Notes: generated from the letters alone by a model not told the origin. A DNA stretch of 53,721 nt from Isosphaera sp. (GCA_013822345.1 PNKH01000048.1:1-53721), one strand, 5' to 3'; positions 1 to 7,897 are shown, counted from the stretch's first letter. Translations and numbers: made by a program.

Positions 1-128
1 AGCCAGTGGCCCGTTGCCAGTGGCCAGTTGTTTGGCAACCCGAACCGGGCTCCTCGCCGGACGACCGCGGACGTGGCAGATTCGAGCACCCCCTCAACTG
101 GCAACGGGCCACTGGCAACGGGCAACCC
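1..128. repeat. Phrase repeat, inverted pair, touching the ABC ATPase start
   Basis: A left block at 1-30 and a right block at 95-128 are built from the same 14-base phrase (CAACGGGCCACTGG) in opposite orientations. The right block runs directly into the ATG at 129, so the start of the ATPase gene has no room for an ordinary ribosome binding site. The arms are imperfect because the right block has one phrase fewer. The left block may continue outside the window. Confidence 0.8.
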
Positions 129-1064
129 ATGATCGAGTGCCGCGACCTGACGAAGAAGTACAACGACCTGTTCGCGGTCGACCGGCTGACGCTGAAGCTG
201 GACCGCGGGGACGTGTACGGGTTCATCGGCCCGAACGGGTCGGGCAAGACCACCACCATGCGGATGCTCGCGACGCTGCTGAACCCGAGCTGGGGCGAGG
301 CGAGCGTCTGCGGGTACTCCATTTACACGGGCAGCAAGGAGATCCGCCGGGCGATCGGGTACATGCCGGACTTCTTCGGCGTGTACGACGACATGAAGGT
401 GACCGAGTACCTAGAATTCTTCGCCGCCGCGTACCGGATCACCGGCCCGGACCGCCGGAAGAAGGTCGACCAGGTGCTCGACCTCGTCGACCTGCAGTAC
501 AAGCGGGACGCCCTCGTAACGAGCCTGAGCCGCGGGATGACGCAGCGGCTCGGGCTCGCCCGGGTGCTGTTGCACGAGCCGCAGGTGCTGCTGCTCGACG
601 AGCCGGCGAGCGGCCTCGACCCGCGGGCCCGGATCGAGATGCGGGAGCTGATCAAGGAACTCCGGCGGATGAACAAGACGATCATGGTGTCGTCGCACAT
701 CCTCCCGGAGCTGGCCGACATCTGCAACAAGATCGGGATCATCGAGCGCGGCAAGCTGATCTACAACGGGACCGTCGACGAGGCGATCCGCCAGGTGCGG
801 GGGAACTCGGTGTTCACGGTCGCGGTCGGCGGCGGCCGGACGGAGGAGGCGGCGGCGGCCGTGCGGGGGTACTCGGAGGTGGAGTCGGTGAAGCTCGACC
901 CGAAGGCCGACGCCCTGGACGTGCGGCTGCGGGACGGGCACGAGGACGGCAGCTTCCTCCCGGACCGGCTGGTCCGGGCCGGGTTCCGGCTGCGGGCGTT
1001 CAAGGAGAAGGAAGTGAACCTGGAGAACGTGTTCATGGAGATCACCAAGGGCATCACGTCGTGA
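129..1064 (+). CDS. ABC transporter ATP-binding protein (ABC-2/drug-export type)
   Basis: This 311-residue protein is the nucleotide-binding subunit of an ABC exporter and would act at the inner face of the cytoplasmic membrane. It has a Walker A motif GPNGSGKTT at residues 34-42, a signature LSRGMTQR at 133-140 (a variant of LSGGQ seen in ABC-2 type exporters), Walker B VLLLDEP at 153-159 and the switch histidine in SSH near residue 190. A C-terminal tail of about 90 residues follows the ATPase core, as in this subfamily. The permease is not in the window; it may lie upstream of position 1, since the next downstream gene is unrelated. The ATG at 129 is chosen because the homologous sequence begins there (MIECRDLTKKY); the reading frame is open further upstream, but only through repeat DNA. 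The substrate cannot be told. Confidence 0.93.
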   Translation: MIECRDLTKKYNDLFAVDRLTLKLDRGDVYGFIGPNGSGKTTTMRMLATLLNPSWGEASVCGYSIYTGSKEIRRAIGYMPDFFGVYDDMKVTEYLEFFAAAYRITGPDRRKKVDQVLDLVDLQYKRDALVTSLSRGMTQRLGLARVLLHEPQVLLLDEPASGLDPRARIEMRELIKELRRMNKTIMVSSHILPELADICNKIGIIERGKLIYNGTVDEAIRQVRGNSVFTVAVGGGRTEEAAAAVRGYSEVESVKLDPKADALDVRLRDGHEDGSFLPDRLVRAGFRLRAFKEKEVNLENVFMEITKGITS

Positions 1065-1100
1065 CCGGGTAGCGGACGGACGGCGCCACGAGGAGGAGCG

Positions 1101-1961
1101 ATGAAACCGACCCGCGGGGGGCTTTGCGTGGTCGTTCTCCCGACCCTGCTGCTCGCACCGGGGTGCGCGGCCGCCCCGGACGACCGGCCCCCGCCGCCGC
1201 CCGCCGAGCCGGTGGTCGCCGTCCTCGGCGCGATGACCGTGGAGGTCGAACTGCTGGAGCAGGAACTCGCGGACAAGAAGGAGCGGACCGTCCAGGGGGT
1301 CCGGTTCGCGACCGGGACCCTGAAGGGGAAGCGGGTCGTGCTCGCCCACTCGGGGATGGGGAAGGTGAACGCCGCGATGGCGGCGGCCCTGCTCCTCGAG
1401 GGGTTCGGGCCGACGCACGTCCTGTTCACCGGGATCGCCGGCGGCCTCAACCCGGACCTCCGCCCGGGCGACGTCGTGATCGGCACCAAGGCGGCGTTCC
1501 ACGACTACGGGGAGTGGGCCGCGGGCGGGTTCCGCGTCGGCCCGACGGTGGACCCGTTCACCGGCAAGCCGAACCCGCTGTTCTTCCCCGCCGACGCGGG
1601 CCTGCTGAAGGCGGCCGAGGCGGCGGCGGCGGACCTGAAGCTCGCGGCCGTGAGGACGGCCCGGGGCGAGCGGGTGCCGCGGGTGGTCCCGGGGGTGATC
1701 GTGACGGGGGACGCGTTCGTGGCCTCGGCGGCGAAGCAGGAGGCCCTGCGGAAGGAGTTCGGGGCCGACGCGACCGAGATGGAGGGGGCGGCGGTGGCCC
1801 AGGTCTGCTGGCAGCGGCGGGTGCCGTGCCTGGTCCTCCGCAGCCTGAGCGACGACGCCGGGGCGAAGGCGCCGGACGACGAGCGGCACTTCGAGAAGAC
1901 CGCCGCCCAGAACTCCGCCCGGCTCGTCACCGGCGTGGTCGGGCGGGTCGGGGCGAAGTGA
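1101..1961 (+). CDS. MTA/SAH nucleosidase-like lipoprotein (phosphorylase superfamily)
   Basis: The 286-residue product belongs to the purine nucleoside phosphorylase superfamily and most resembles 5'-methylthioadenosine/S-adenosylhomocysteine nucleosidases, which cleave the N-glycosidic bond of these by-products. Visible family motifs are VVAVLGAMTVEVELL at the start of the domain (the catalytic base Glu region), TGIAGGLNPDLRPGD, the substrate-binding ATEMEGAAVAQV and the catalytic Asp in RSLSDDAG. An unusual point is the N-terminus: a hydrophobic stretch ends in LAPGC with Cys at residue 22, a lipobox, so the enzyme is probably a lipoprotein rather than cytosolic like the E. coli enzyme. 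The insert after HDYGEW is longer than in short bacterial homologues. An AGGAGG-like site lies just before the ATG. It lies 36 bases after the ATPase gene on the same strand and may be cotranscribed. Confidence 0.85.
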   Translation: MKPTRGGLCVVVLPTLLLAPGCAAAPDDRPPPPPAEPVVAVLGAMTVEVELLEQELADKKERTVQGVRFATGTLKGKRVVLAHSGMGKVNAAMAAALLLEGFGPTHVLFTGIAGGLNPDLRPGDVVIGTKAAFHDYGEWAAGGFRVGPTVDPFTGKPNPLFFPADAGLLKAAEAAAADLKLAAVRTARGERVPRVVPGVIVTGDAFVASAAKQEALRKEFGADATEMEGAAVAQVCWQRRVPCLVLRSLSDDAGAKAPDDERHFEKTAAQNSARLVTGVVGRVGAK

Positions 1962-1996
1962 CCCCCCGCCGACCCCGCCGGGTTGAACGGGCGCGC

Positions 1997-2290
1997 TCAC
2001 CCGAACGTAACCGCCAGCCAGGCCATGACCAGCACGGCCGCCGCGGCCAGCCCAATCAGGATGAGCACGGCGGCCGCGGCCAGGCCGAGTAACCCCCCGG
2101 CGCACCCGCCGGCCGCGGCCCCCCGGTACGCTCCCCGCTCCCGCCCGCCGGCGGGGGCCCGGCGCCAGCCCCGGGCGGCCCCGACCGCAGCCCCCACCCC
2201 CGCCCCGCCGACCGGGGCCGACAGGATGAGCAGGGTTACGACGAAGGCGGCCAGCAGGAAGCACGCGAACCCGATGAGGGCGAGCAGCAT
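1997..2290 (-). CDS. Small Gly/Ala-rich membrane protein
   Basis: A 97-residue protein with two clear hydrophobic segments, one at the N-terminus (MLLALIGFACFLLAAF) and one near the C-terminus (LLGLAAAAVLILIGLAAAAV), separated by a Gly/Arg-rich loop. I do not recognise a family. The start is well supported: GGAGGG precedes the ATG by about eight bases. The same frame is open further upstream, but that part reads through repeat DNA. It converges on the nucleosidase gene with 35 bases between the two stops. Confidence 0.65.
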   Translation of the reverse strand: MLLALIGFACFLLAAFVVTLLILSAPVGGAGVGAAVGAARGWRRAPAGGRERGAYRGAAAGGCAGGLLGLAAAAVLILIGLAAAAVLVMAWLAVTFG

Positions 2291-2407
2291 ACTCGACCCT
2301 CCGCGCGGGGACGGACGGGCGGCCCGCCCAGCTAACCGCCGGACCGACACCCGGGCAACCGCCCTCCCGGCCGCGCCCCTTCCGCGTTCGGCGGGAGGTC
2401 GGGAGCC

Positions 2408-2496
2408 GTCCGTTGTCCGTCGTCGGTCGGGCGAGACAATTGATCTTGGGTCGCCGGGGGGTCCGGCTGACCACTGACCACTGACCACTGACCACT
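2408..2496. repeat. Tandem phrase repeats upstream of galE
   Basis: Four exact copies of the 7-base unit TGACCAC lie at 2468-2495 and end six bases before the galE start codon. A related phrase built on GTCCGTTGTCCGTCGTC lies at 2408-2428. Together they fill much of the space between the divergent small membrane protein gene and galE. No ribosome binding site is left in front of galE. Confidence 0.75.
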
Positions 2497-2501
2497 CCCC
2501 C

Positions 2502-3485
2502 ATGCGAATCCTGGTCACCGGCGGCGCCGGGTACATCGGCAGCCACACCGTCAAGCGGCTGCTGGCCCGCGGGCACGACGTCACCGTGTTCGACAACCTG
2601 TCCGCCGGGCACCGGGCGGCCGTCCCGGCCGACCGGCTGGTGGTCGGCGACCTCCGCGACGCCGACCAGGTCGACCAGCTGCTCGTCGACCGCCGCATCG
2701 AGGCGGTCGTCCACTTCGCCGCCTACTGCTACGTCGGGGAGTCGGTCAAGGAGCCGGCCAAGTACTACGCGAACAACCTCCAGTACGCCCTCAACCTGCT
2801 CGACCGGTGCCGCCGCAACGGGGTCGGGAAGTTCGTCTTCTCCAGCACCTGCGCCACCTACGGCGTCCCGACCGCGGTGCCGATCACCGAGGCCGAGAAG
2901 CAAGCCCCGATCAACCCGTACGGGAACACCAAGCTGGCGGTCGAGTACGCCCTGTCGGACTACGCCGGGGCGTACCCGTTCGGGTTCTGCGCCCTGCGGT
3001 ACTTCAACGCCAGCGGGGCCGCCCCGGACGGCACCATCGGCGAGGACCACGACCCGGAGACGCACCTGATCCCGCTCGTCATCCAGGTGGCGCTCGGCCA
3101 GCGGTCGCACGTCGAGATCTACGGGACCGACTACCCGACCCCGGACGGGACGTGCGTCCGGGACTACATCCACGTCGACGACCTGGCCGAGGCGCACATC
3201 CTGGCGCTGGACAAGATCGGGCCGGGGGCGCAGCTGAAGTACAACGTCGGGATCGGCCGCGGGTACAGCGTCCGGGAGGTGATCCGGACGGTGGAGGAGG
3301 TGACGGGGAAGTCGATCGCGGTGAAGGAGGCGCCGCGGCGGGCGGGCGACCCGCCGGCCCTGGTGGCGAACGCCGACAAGGTCCGCCGCGAACTCGGGTG
3401 GGCGCCGAAGTACGCCGAGCTGCGGGCGATCGTCGAGACCGCGTGGAACTGGCACAAGGCCCACCCGGACGGGTACGCGGATTGA
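2502..3485 (+). CDS. galE: UDP-glucose 4-epimerase
   Basis: The 327-residue protein interconverts UDP-glucose and UDP-galactose in the cytoplasm with bound NAD; it is an extended short-chain dehydrogenase. The NAD-binding TGGAGYIGSH motif is at residues 6-15, the catalytic Thr/Ser region is FSSTCATYG and the active-site Tyr and Lys are in NPYGNTKLAVEY. The family signatures RYFNASGA, HLIPL and DGTCVRDYIHVDDLA are all present, and the length is typical. It stands alone, so its role could be surface polysaccharide synthesis or galactose use. The ATG at 2502 begins the conserved MRILVTGGAGY and is preceded only by the TGACCAC tandem repeats, with no Shine-Dalgarno site. Confidence 0.95.
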   Translation: MRILVTGGAGYIGSHTVKRLLARGHDVTVFDNLSAGHRAAVPADRLVVGDLRDADQVDQLLVDRRIEAVVHFAAYCYVGESVKEPAKYYANNLQYALNLLDRCRRNGVGKFVFSSTCATYGVPTAVPITEAEKQAPINPYGNTKLAVEYALSDYAGAYPFGFCALRYFNASGAAPDGTIGEDHDPETHLIPLVIQVALGQRSHVEIYGTDYPTPDGTCVRDYIHVDDLAEAHILALDKIGPGAQLKYNVGIGRGYSVREVIRTVEEVTGKSIAVKEAPRRAGDPPALVANADKVRRELGWAPKYAELRAIVETAWNWHKAHPDGYAD

Positions 3486-3486
3486 A

Positions 3487-3775
3487 GTAGGGTGGGCCGA
3501 GCCCGGCTCTGCCGGCGAGTCCCACCGGGACAGCGGGTAGGGTGGGCCGAGCCCGGCTCTGCCGGCGAGTCCCACCGGGACAGCGGGGCGGTGGGACTCG
3601 CCGGCGAAGCGCCGGCCTCGGCCCACCCTACCAACCCCCACGGCCCGCAAAATCGGCTCAAGTCCGCTTCGGACCGAGTCCCACCGCCTTCCGTTCGAGG
3701 CGGGACTCGCCGGCGAGGCGCCGGCTCGGCCCACCCTACCAACCTTCGCACCCCGCAAAATCGGCTCAAGTCCCC
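3487..3775. repeat. Complex repeat: 50-bp tandem duplication plus inverted partners
   Basis: This gene-free stretch after galE holds two exact tandem copies of a 50-bp unit (3487-3536 and 3537-3586) that begins GTAGGGTGGGCCGAGCCC. The reverse complement of the same motif follows twice, at about 3588-3631 and 3703-3739. Each of these reverse copies is followed by a direct repeat containing GCAAAATCGGCTCAAGTCC (3647-3665 and 3754-3772). The first copy begins right after the galE stop codon. No coding sequence of its own is seen; the open frames here are low-complexity. Confidence 0.85.
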
Positions 3776-3831
3776 CGCCCGGCCCGCCGATGTAACGATC
3801 GGGGGAGATTGCCTACCGGGGGGGCGGGGCG

Positions 3832-5268
3832 ATGAGCGACGCGCGCGGGCTGCTCGACCGCATCACCGCGTTCCGCCAGCGGCTCGAGTCGGTCCCGTAC
3901 CTGATCCCGGACGCCATCCCGGTCGACCCCGGCGCCGACCGCGGGATCGTGTCCGAGTCGGAGGCGTTCCGCGCCCGCCTCCGCCAGATCGTCGAGGCCC
4001 CGCACGTCCCCGAGGGCCCGCCGCCCCCGCAGCTCACCGACCGCGCCCGTCGCCTGCTGGCCGCCGCCAAGAGCCTCCTCGACCGCCAGCGCACCTTCGC
4101 CGCCGACCCCCTCGCCGCAGCGCTCCCGGCGTCCGACGTGCTCGCCGCGTACCACGCCGAGACCGCCGCCGTCCTCGACTCGGCGATCCGCCTGGCCCAG
4201 TCCTTCCCGGACTCGCCGGCCGCCCAGCTCAAGCAGTGCAACGGGTTCGACGGCCTCATCGGCGTGGTCGCCGAGCGGCTGACGGTGCAGGAACGTGCCC
4301 TCGCCCTGCGGAAGGCCGACGCGGCCCGGGTCGACCGGCTCGCCGCCGTGTACGCGGCGATGGCGGGGTCGGCGCCGGTCGGGTTGCCGACGGTCGCCGC
4401 GCTGGCCGAGGAACTGCTCGAAGAGGCCCGGCGCGGGAAGCCGCTGCGGTTCGTCCACGCGGCGGCGGAGTCGGTGGCCGCGCACCCGGGCGCGGCCGAG
4501 TTCCCGGCCCCGGTCCGGCACCTGGCGGCGCACGCGGTGAACGTCGCCCAGGTGGTCGCCCGGGTCGCCCCGGCCGACCCCGAGTGGGGCGGGCGGCCGC
4601 TCCTGGCGGTGGTCGCGGCCCTGCTGGTCGACTGCGGGATGACGGCGGTCCCGCCGGCGGTGGTGGCGAAGGCCGACGGGCTGTCGCCGGGGGAGCGGCG
4701 GCTGGTCGAGGCGCACGCCCAGGTGAGCGCGGAGTTGGTCCTGCGGTGCTTCCCGGAGGTGGCCCCGCTGGCCGCCGCGGTCGCCGCCCACCACGAGCGG
4801 ACCGACGGCACCGGCTACCCCGCCGGGTTGAGGGGCACCACCGCCCCGTCCCTCGGCCGGCTGCTCGCCGCCGCCGACGTGTACGCCGCCCTGTGCGCCC
4901 CGCGGCCGCACCGCCCGGCCCGCGACGGCCGGGCCGCGCTGACCGAGGTGCTGCTGCTCGCCGAGCACGGCCGACTCGACCGCGAGTACGCGGCGCTGCT
5001 GGTGCGGCTGTCGTTCTACCCGGTCGGGACGGTGGTGGAGCTGACCGACGGGCGGGTCGGGGTGGTCGCGGCGAACCACCCGGACCCGGCCGACCCGCGC
5101 GCCCCGGGCCGGCCGGTGGTGGCGGTCCTGGCCGGGGCGGACGGCGTCCTGCTGTCGCACCCGGAGCACGTCGACCTGGCGGCCGCCGACCGCGGCGGGG
5201 TGCTGCGGGCGGCTCCGCCGGACCGGCGGCGGGCCGTCCTCGGGGGGCGTTACCCGGAGCTGGTGTGA
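3832..5268 (+). CDS. HD-GYP-like protein with degenerate metal site
   Basis: A 478-residue cytoplasmic protein. The first 220 or so residues match no family I recognise; the C-terminal half is an HD-GYP-like domain, a fold that in intact members hydrolyses cyclic di-GMP. The HHERTDGTGYP block near residue 320 is well kept and a histidine of the first helix is in RHLAAHAV near 233. The HD dyad itself, normally HDIGK, reads VDCGM near residue 267, so the first metal-binding His is missing. A short C-terminal domain rich in Asp and Pro follows. It is therefore either a weak phosphodiesterase or a binding/regulatory protein; this is inference. Translation probably starts at the ATG at 3832 behind a GGGGCGGGG stretch. 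Confidence 0.75.
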   Translation: MSDARGLLDRITAFRQRLESVPYLIPDAIPVDPGADRGIVSESEAFRARLRQIVEAPHVPEGPPPPQLTDRARRLLAAAKSLLDRQRTFAADPLAAALPASDVLAAYHAETAAVLDSAIRLAQSFPDSPAAQLKQCNGFDGLIGVVAERLTVQERALALRKADAARVDRLAAVYAAMAGSAPVGLPTVAALAEELLEEARRGKPLRFVHAAAESVAAHPGAAEFPAPVRHLAAHAVNVAQVVARVAPADPEWGGRPLLAVVAALLVDCGMTAVPPAVVAKADGLSPGERRLVEAHAQVSAELVLRCFPEVAPLAAAVAAHHERTDGTGYPAGLRGTTAPSLGRLLAAADVYAALCAPRPHRPARDGRAALTEVLLLAEHGRLDREYAALLVRLSFYPVGTVVELTDGRVGVVAANHPDPADPRAPGRPVVAVLAGADGVLLSHPEHVDLAAADRGGVLRAAPPDRRRAVLGGRYPELV

Positions 5269-5303
5269 GGGCGGTCCGGGGCGGGATCGGCCGCCGGACT
5301 TCG

Positions 5304-5492
5304 CGGCAGGTGGTCGCCCCTCACCCGGCGGCGAAGCGCCGCCGACCTCTCCCCGGCGGGGAGAGGTGGGGGTGGTGCGGCCCCTCGGGAGGTCACCGAG
5401 CCGGAAAGCTGTGGAGGAGGCCAACCGGCCCCACCTCTCCCCGCTGGGGAGAGGTCGGCCCCGCGCTTCGCGGGGCCGGGTGAGGGGCGCCA
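5304..5492. repeat. Two-armed palindromic element, copy 1
   Basis: This element fills most of the roughly 400-base gap between two genes on the same strand. It runs CCCCTCACCC, then a palindrome around GCGAAGCGC, then CCTCTCCCC with its complement GGGGAGAGG, then a 70-base core, then the same parts in reverse order ending in GGGTGAGGGG. Two other copies lie at 47797-47986 and 52541-52741. The remaining part of the gap, 5493-5667, shows no feature that I can support. Confidence 0.85.
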
Positions 5493-5667
5493 CGTCCGAC
5501 GGCCACCCGTCAGCCGACCCGCCCCGTTCCGCCCGTTGCCGCCCGGACAGTCGGAACCGCGCCCCGCGACAGTTCGCCGGTGACGCCCGCCCGCCGTGGA
5601 CTCCGGCCGGCCGGTGGGGGATGGTTGGGTCACGGCCCGACCCCGCGACCAACCCCGGCGACCGCCC

Positions 5668-6378
5668 ATGCCCGGCTACCTCTCCGCCACCCGCCACCCG
5701 TGGGCCTGCCTCCTGTTCCTCCTGCCGCTGCTCACCGCCTACGAACTCGGGGTGCTGTGGCTCGGCGGGGACCACGCCGAGCGGCTCCGCAACGGGGCCG
5801 ACGCGTGGCTCCGGTGGGGCCTCGACCTGTTCGGCGTCGGCCAGGCGTTCGCCCCCCTTGCCGTCATCCTGGTGCTGCTCGCCTGGAGCTGGTGGCGGTG
5901 GTCCGACCGCCCGCGCGACCCGGTCACGGCCGCGTTCGGGATGGCGTTCGAGAGCGCCGTGTTCGCCGCCGGGCTGTGGCAGTTCAGCCGGAACTTCGGG
6001 CCGCTGCTGGACGGCCTCGGGGTGCGGCTCGACGTGGTCGTGCGGGCCGCCCCGGAGCAGATCCTCACGTTCATCGGGGCCGGGATCTACGAAGAAGTGC
6101 TGTTCCGGCTCGGCCTGTTCGGCGGGCTGTACGGGCTGCTCCGGGTGCTCCGGCTGCCGGCGGTGGTCGCCCTGGTGCTGGCGGCGGCCGCCGGGGCGGT
6201 GGCGTTCGCCGCCGCCCACCACGTCGGCCCGTACGGGGAGCCGGTCCGGGCCGACCACTTCGCGTTCCGCACCTGCGCCGGGCTGTACTTCACCGCCCTG
6301 CTGGTGCTCCGCGGGTTCGGGGTCGCGGTCGGGGCCCACGCCGGGTACGACGTGCTGGTCGGGGTGGGCGTCGGGTGA
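5668..6378 (+). CDS. CPBP-family intramembrane metalloprotease
   Basis: A 236-residue polytopic membrane protein of the CPBP (Abi/CAAX-like) family, with about six hydrophobic segments. Three family motifs are present: EEVLFRLGLFG from residue 142, where the Glu pair and Arg are catalytic, FAAAHH near residue 182, and HAGYD near residue 224. Such enzymes cleave within the membrane; bacterial substrates are mostly unknown. The frame is open to 5596, but the ATG at 5668 is preferred because it comes just before the first membrane segment; the upstream part is Arg/Pro-rich. The following DUF1559 gene converges with only four bases between the stops. Confidence 0.85.
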   Translation: MPGYLSATRHPWACLLFLLPLLTAYELGVLWLGGDHAERLRNGADAWLRWGLDLFGVGQAFAPLAVILVLLAWSWWRWSDRPRDPVTAAFGMAFESAVFAAGLWQFSRNFGPLLDGLGVRLDVVVRAAPEQILTFIGAGIYEEVLFRLGLFGGLYGLLRVLRLPAVVALVLAAAAGAVAFAAAHHVGPYGEPVRADHFAFRTCAGLYFTALLVLRGFGVAVGAHAGYDVLVGVGVG

Positions 6379-6382
6379 CCGG

Positions 6383-7372
6383 TCACCAGCTCCCGCCGAC
6401 CGCCTCGCCCCCGTTGCGGGTCTGCACCGCCGCCCACACCGCCGGGTCGACGGCGTTCGCGATGCTGTGCACCGACCCGTCCCCGAACAGGCAGTTCAGC
6501 CCCTGCGGGTGGCGGCTGTAGAAGTCGTCGATGTGGGCCGACGGGCTGTTCGGCTCGTGGTCCCCGCGGCCGAGGACCAGCAGGAAGTGCCCCTCCACCT
6601 GGGCCGGGTCGGAGGCCAGCGGCACCTCCGCCCCGGGGACCGCCCCGGCCCACGTCGCCAGGGCGATGGTCCGGCTCCGCTCGCCGACGACGTAGGTGCC
6701 GCTCAGCCCGTCCCGGACGTCGGCGGTCCGCACCCGGCTGTTCCGGAAGAACACCCCGTTGCCGGCCCCCGGGTCGTCCTCCATCTCGTTCGTCCCGAAC
6801 ACCCCGACGTAGTTGGCGTGGGCCACCTCGACCGCGACGGTCGTGGTGGTGAACGTCCCGACCGGCGGGTCGGACGGGCAGAGGAAGACCGGCAGCACCT
6901 GCCGACGGGCGGCGGCGTGGGCCGCCGCCCCGATCGGCACCGCGGTGTTGATCTGCCGGCGGAGGGGGCCCTGTTCGAGGTCGTCGAGCAGGAACGCCGC
7001 CCACCCCCAGCCCGGGCCGGTGTCCGACCCGTCGGCCGCGACCCCGCTGGCGTACCCCGGCGGGAACGCCCCGACCCGGTCGTGGTAGGCGTGCAGGGCC
7101 AGGCCGACCTGCTTCAGGTTGTTCTTACACTTCGCCCGGCTCGCCGCCTCGCGGACCTTCTGGACGGCCGGGAGGAGGAGCCCGACCAGCACCGCGACGA
7201 TGGCGATCACGACCAGCAGCTCGATCAGGGTGAACCCCCCTGGACCGCGGCCGTCCCGGCCGCCGCTTCCCCGGGCGGGGTGCCGAACGGTCGGCCCGGC
7301 AGCAACGGGAGCTGGGCATGTGGAGCGGCCGGGACGGCCGCGGTCCAGGAACGGCATGAAGGCGCGGGCCAC
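6383..7372 (-). CDS. DUF1559 pseudopilin-like protein with a repeat-encoded N-terminus
   Basis: This is a DUF1559 protein, a family greatly expanded in planctomycetes, with a type IV pilin-like processing motif ([14 protein letters not shown]), a single membrane helix and a large exported domain. The C-terminal signature LFGDGSVHSIANAVD is present. Unlike its relatives, the pilin motif is preceded by about 45 residues. The proposed start is the GTG at 7372, preceded by GGAGG at good spacing. The extra segment is encoded by a perfect 23-bp inverted repeat (7239-7261 and 7327-7349) and its loop, so an intergenic-type repeat seems to have entered the coding sequence between start codon and pilin motif. 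An ATG at 7357 is an alternative start. The length is about 329 residues. Confidence 0.82.
   Translation of the reverse strand: MARAFMPFLDRGRPGRSTCPAPVAAGPTVRHPARGSGGRDGRGPGGFTLIELLVVIAIVAVLVGLLLPAVQKVREAASRAKCKNNLKQVGLALHAYHDRVGAFPPGYASGVAADGSDTGPGWGWAAFLLDDLEQGPLRRQINTAVPIGAAAHAAARRQVLPVFLCPSDPPVGTFTTTTVAVEVAHANYVGVFGTNEMEDDPGAGNGVFFRNSRVRTADVRDGLSGTYVVGERSRTIALATWAGAVPGAEVPLASDPAQVEGHFLLVLGRGDHEPNSPSAHIDDFYSRHPQGLNCLFGDGSVHSIANAVDPAVWAAVQTRNGGEAVGGSW
7239..7349. repeat. 23-bp perfect inverted repeat inside a coding region
   Basis: Arms at 7239-7261 and 7327-7349 are perfect complements (CCTGGACCGCGGCCGTCCC...). The loop is 65 bases. The element lies within the N-terminal coding region of the DUF1559 gene. 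The outer part of the arm, CCTGGACCGCGG, recurs beside the pilin motif of another DUF1559 gene at 30057-30068. Confidence 0.85.
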
Positions 7373-7492
7373 GGGACATCCTCCGGTGCGGGCGGGGCCA
7401 CACCGGCAGGATATCAACTCGTAATGCGAAGTAGAACGGAATCCGAAAAACGTGACCGTCGGCGGGTCGGGGTATGACGCGGTATCGCGGCC

Positions 7493-7897
7493 CTACTCGG
7501 CATCCTCCAGGGCCTCGCCGAGCACCTGCTCGCTGACGTAGATCGGCACCTTCGCGGTCACCGCCACCGCGATCGCGTCGCTCGGTCGGCAGTCGACCTC
7601 GGTCAGCTCCCCGTCCTTCCGCACCCGCAGCTTGGCGAAGTACGTGTGCTCCTCCAGGTCGCTGATGACGATGTCCTGCACCTCCCCGCCGAGCTGCTCG
7701 ACCACCGCCGCGATCAGGTCGTGGGTGAGCGGCCGCGGGGACGGCAGCCCCTTCACCCGCCGGTCGATGCTGGTGGCCTCGAAGATCCCGATCACGATCG
7801 GGAAGCTCCGCTCCCCGTCCACCTCCTTCAGGATGATCACCTGGTGGTCGTCCACCTCGCTGATGATGATCCGGCGGAGTTCCATCTGAACGGGCAC
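7493..7897 (-). CDS. Bifunctional nuclease family protein (DUF151)
   Basis: A 134-residue protein of the bifunctional nuclease / DUF151 family. The family motifs are clear: FPIVIGIFEATSIDRRVKG, RPLTHDLIAAVVEQLGG and the strongly conserved DCRPSDAIAVAVTAKVPIYV. Members have been reported to act on DNA and RNA, and some carry an additional UVR domain, which is absent here. The GTG at 7897 is chosen as start because GAGGAG lies six to eight bases upstream; an ATG at 7885 is the alternative. It is transcribed away from the SpoIIE-type gene at 8026. Confidence 0.88.
   Translation of the reverse strand: MPVQMELRRIIISEVDDHQVIILKEVDGERSFPIVIGIFEATSIDRRVKGLPSPRPLTHDLIAAVVEQLGGEVQDIVISDLEEHTYFAKLRVRKDGELTEVDCRPSDAIAVAVTAKVPIYVSEQVLGEALEDAE

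Noticed and set aside
2468-2496. TGACCAC repeats as a sequencing artefact
   Set aside because: The repeats are short and exact, similar but different phrases occur at five other places with the same relation to codons, and such repeats are met in other planctomycete sequences.
411-3758. 1115-codon open frame on the minus strand, and other very long open frames (for example 17877-21269, 48015-52502, 19196-23488)
   Set aside because: In DNA this GC-rich, stop codons are rare in all frames. These frames run across several well-supported genes and translate to Arg/Pro/Gly-rich low-complexity sequence.
3487-3775. Possible CRISPR array
   Set aside because: There are only two tandem units with no unique spacers, plus reverse copies. 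No cas gene is near.
5596-5667. Longer N-terminus for the CPBP protease
   Set aside because: The upstream codons encode an Arg/Pro-rich segment directly after repeat DNA; the ATG at 5668 stands right before the first membrane helix.
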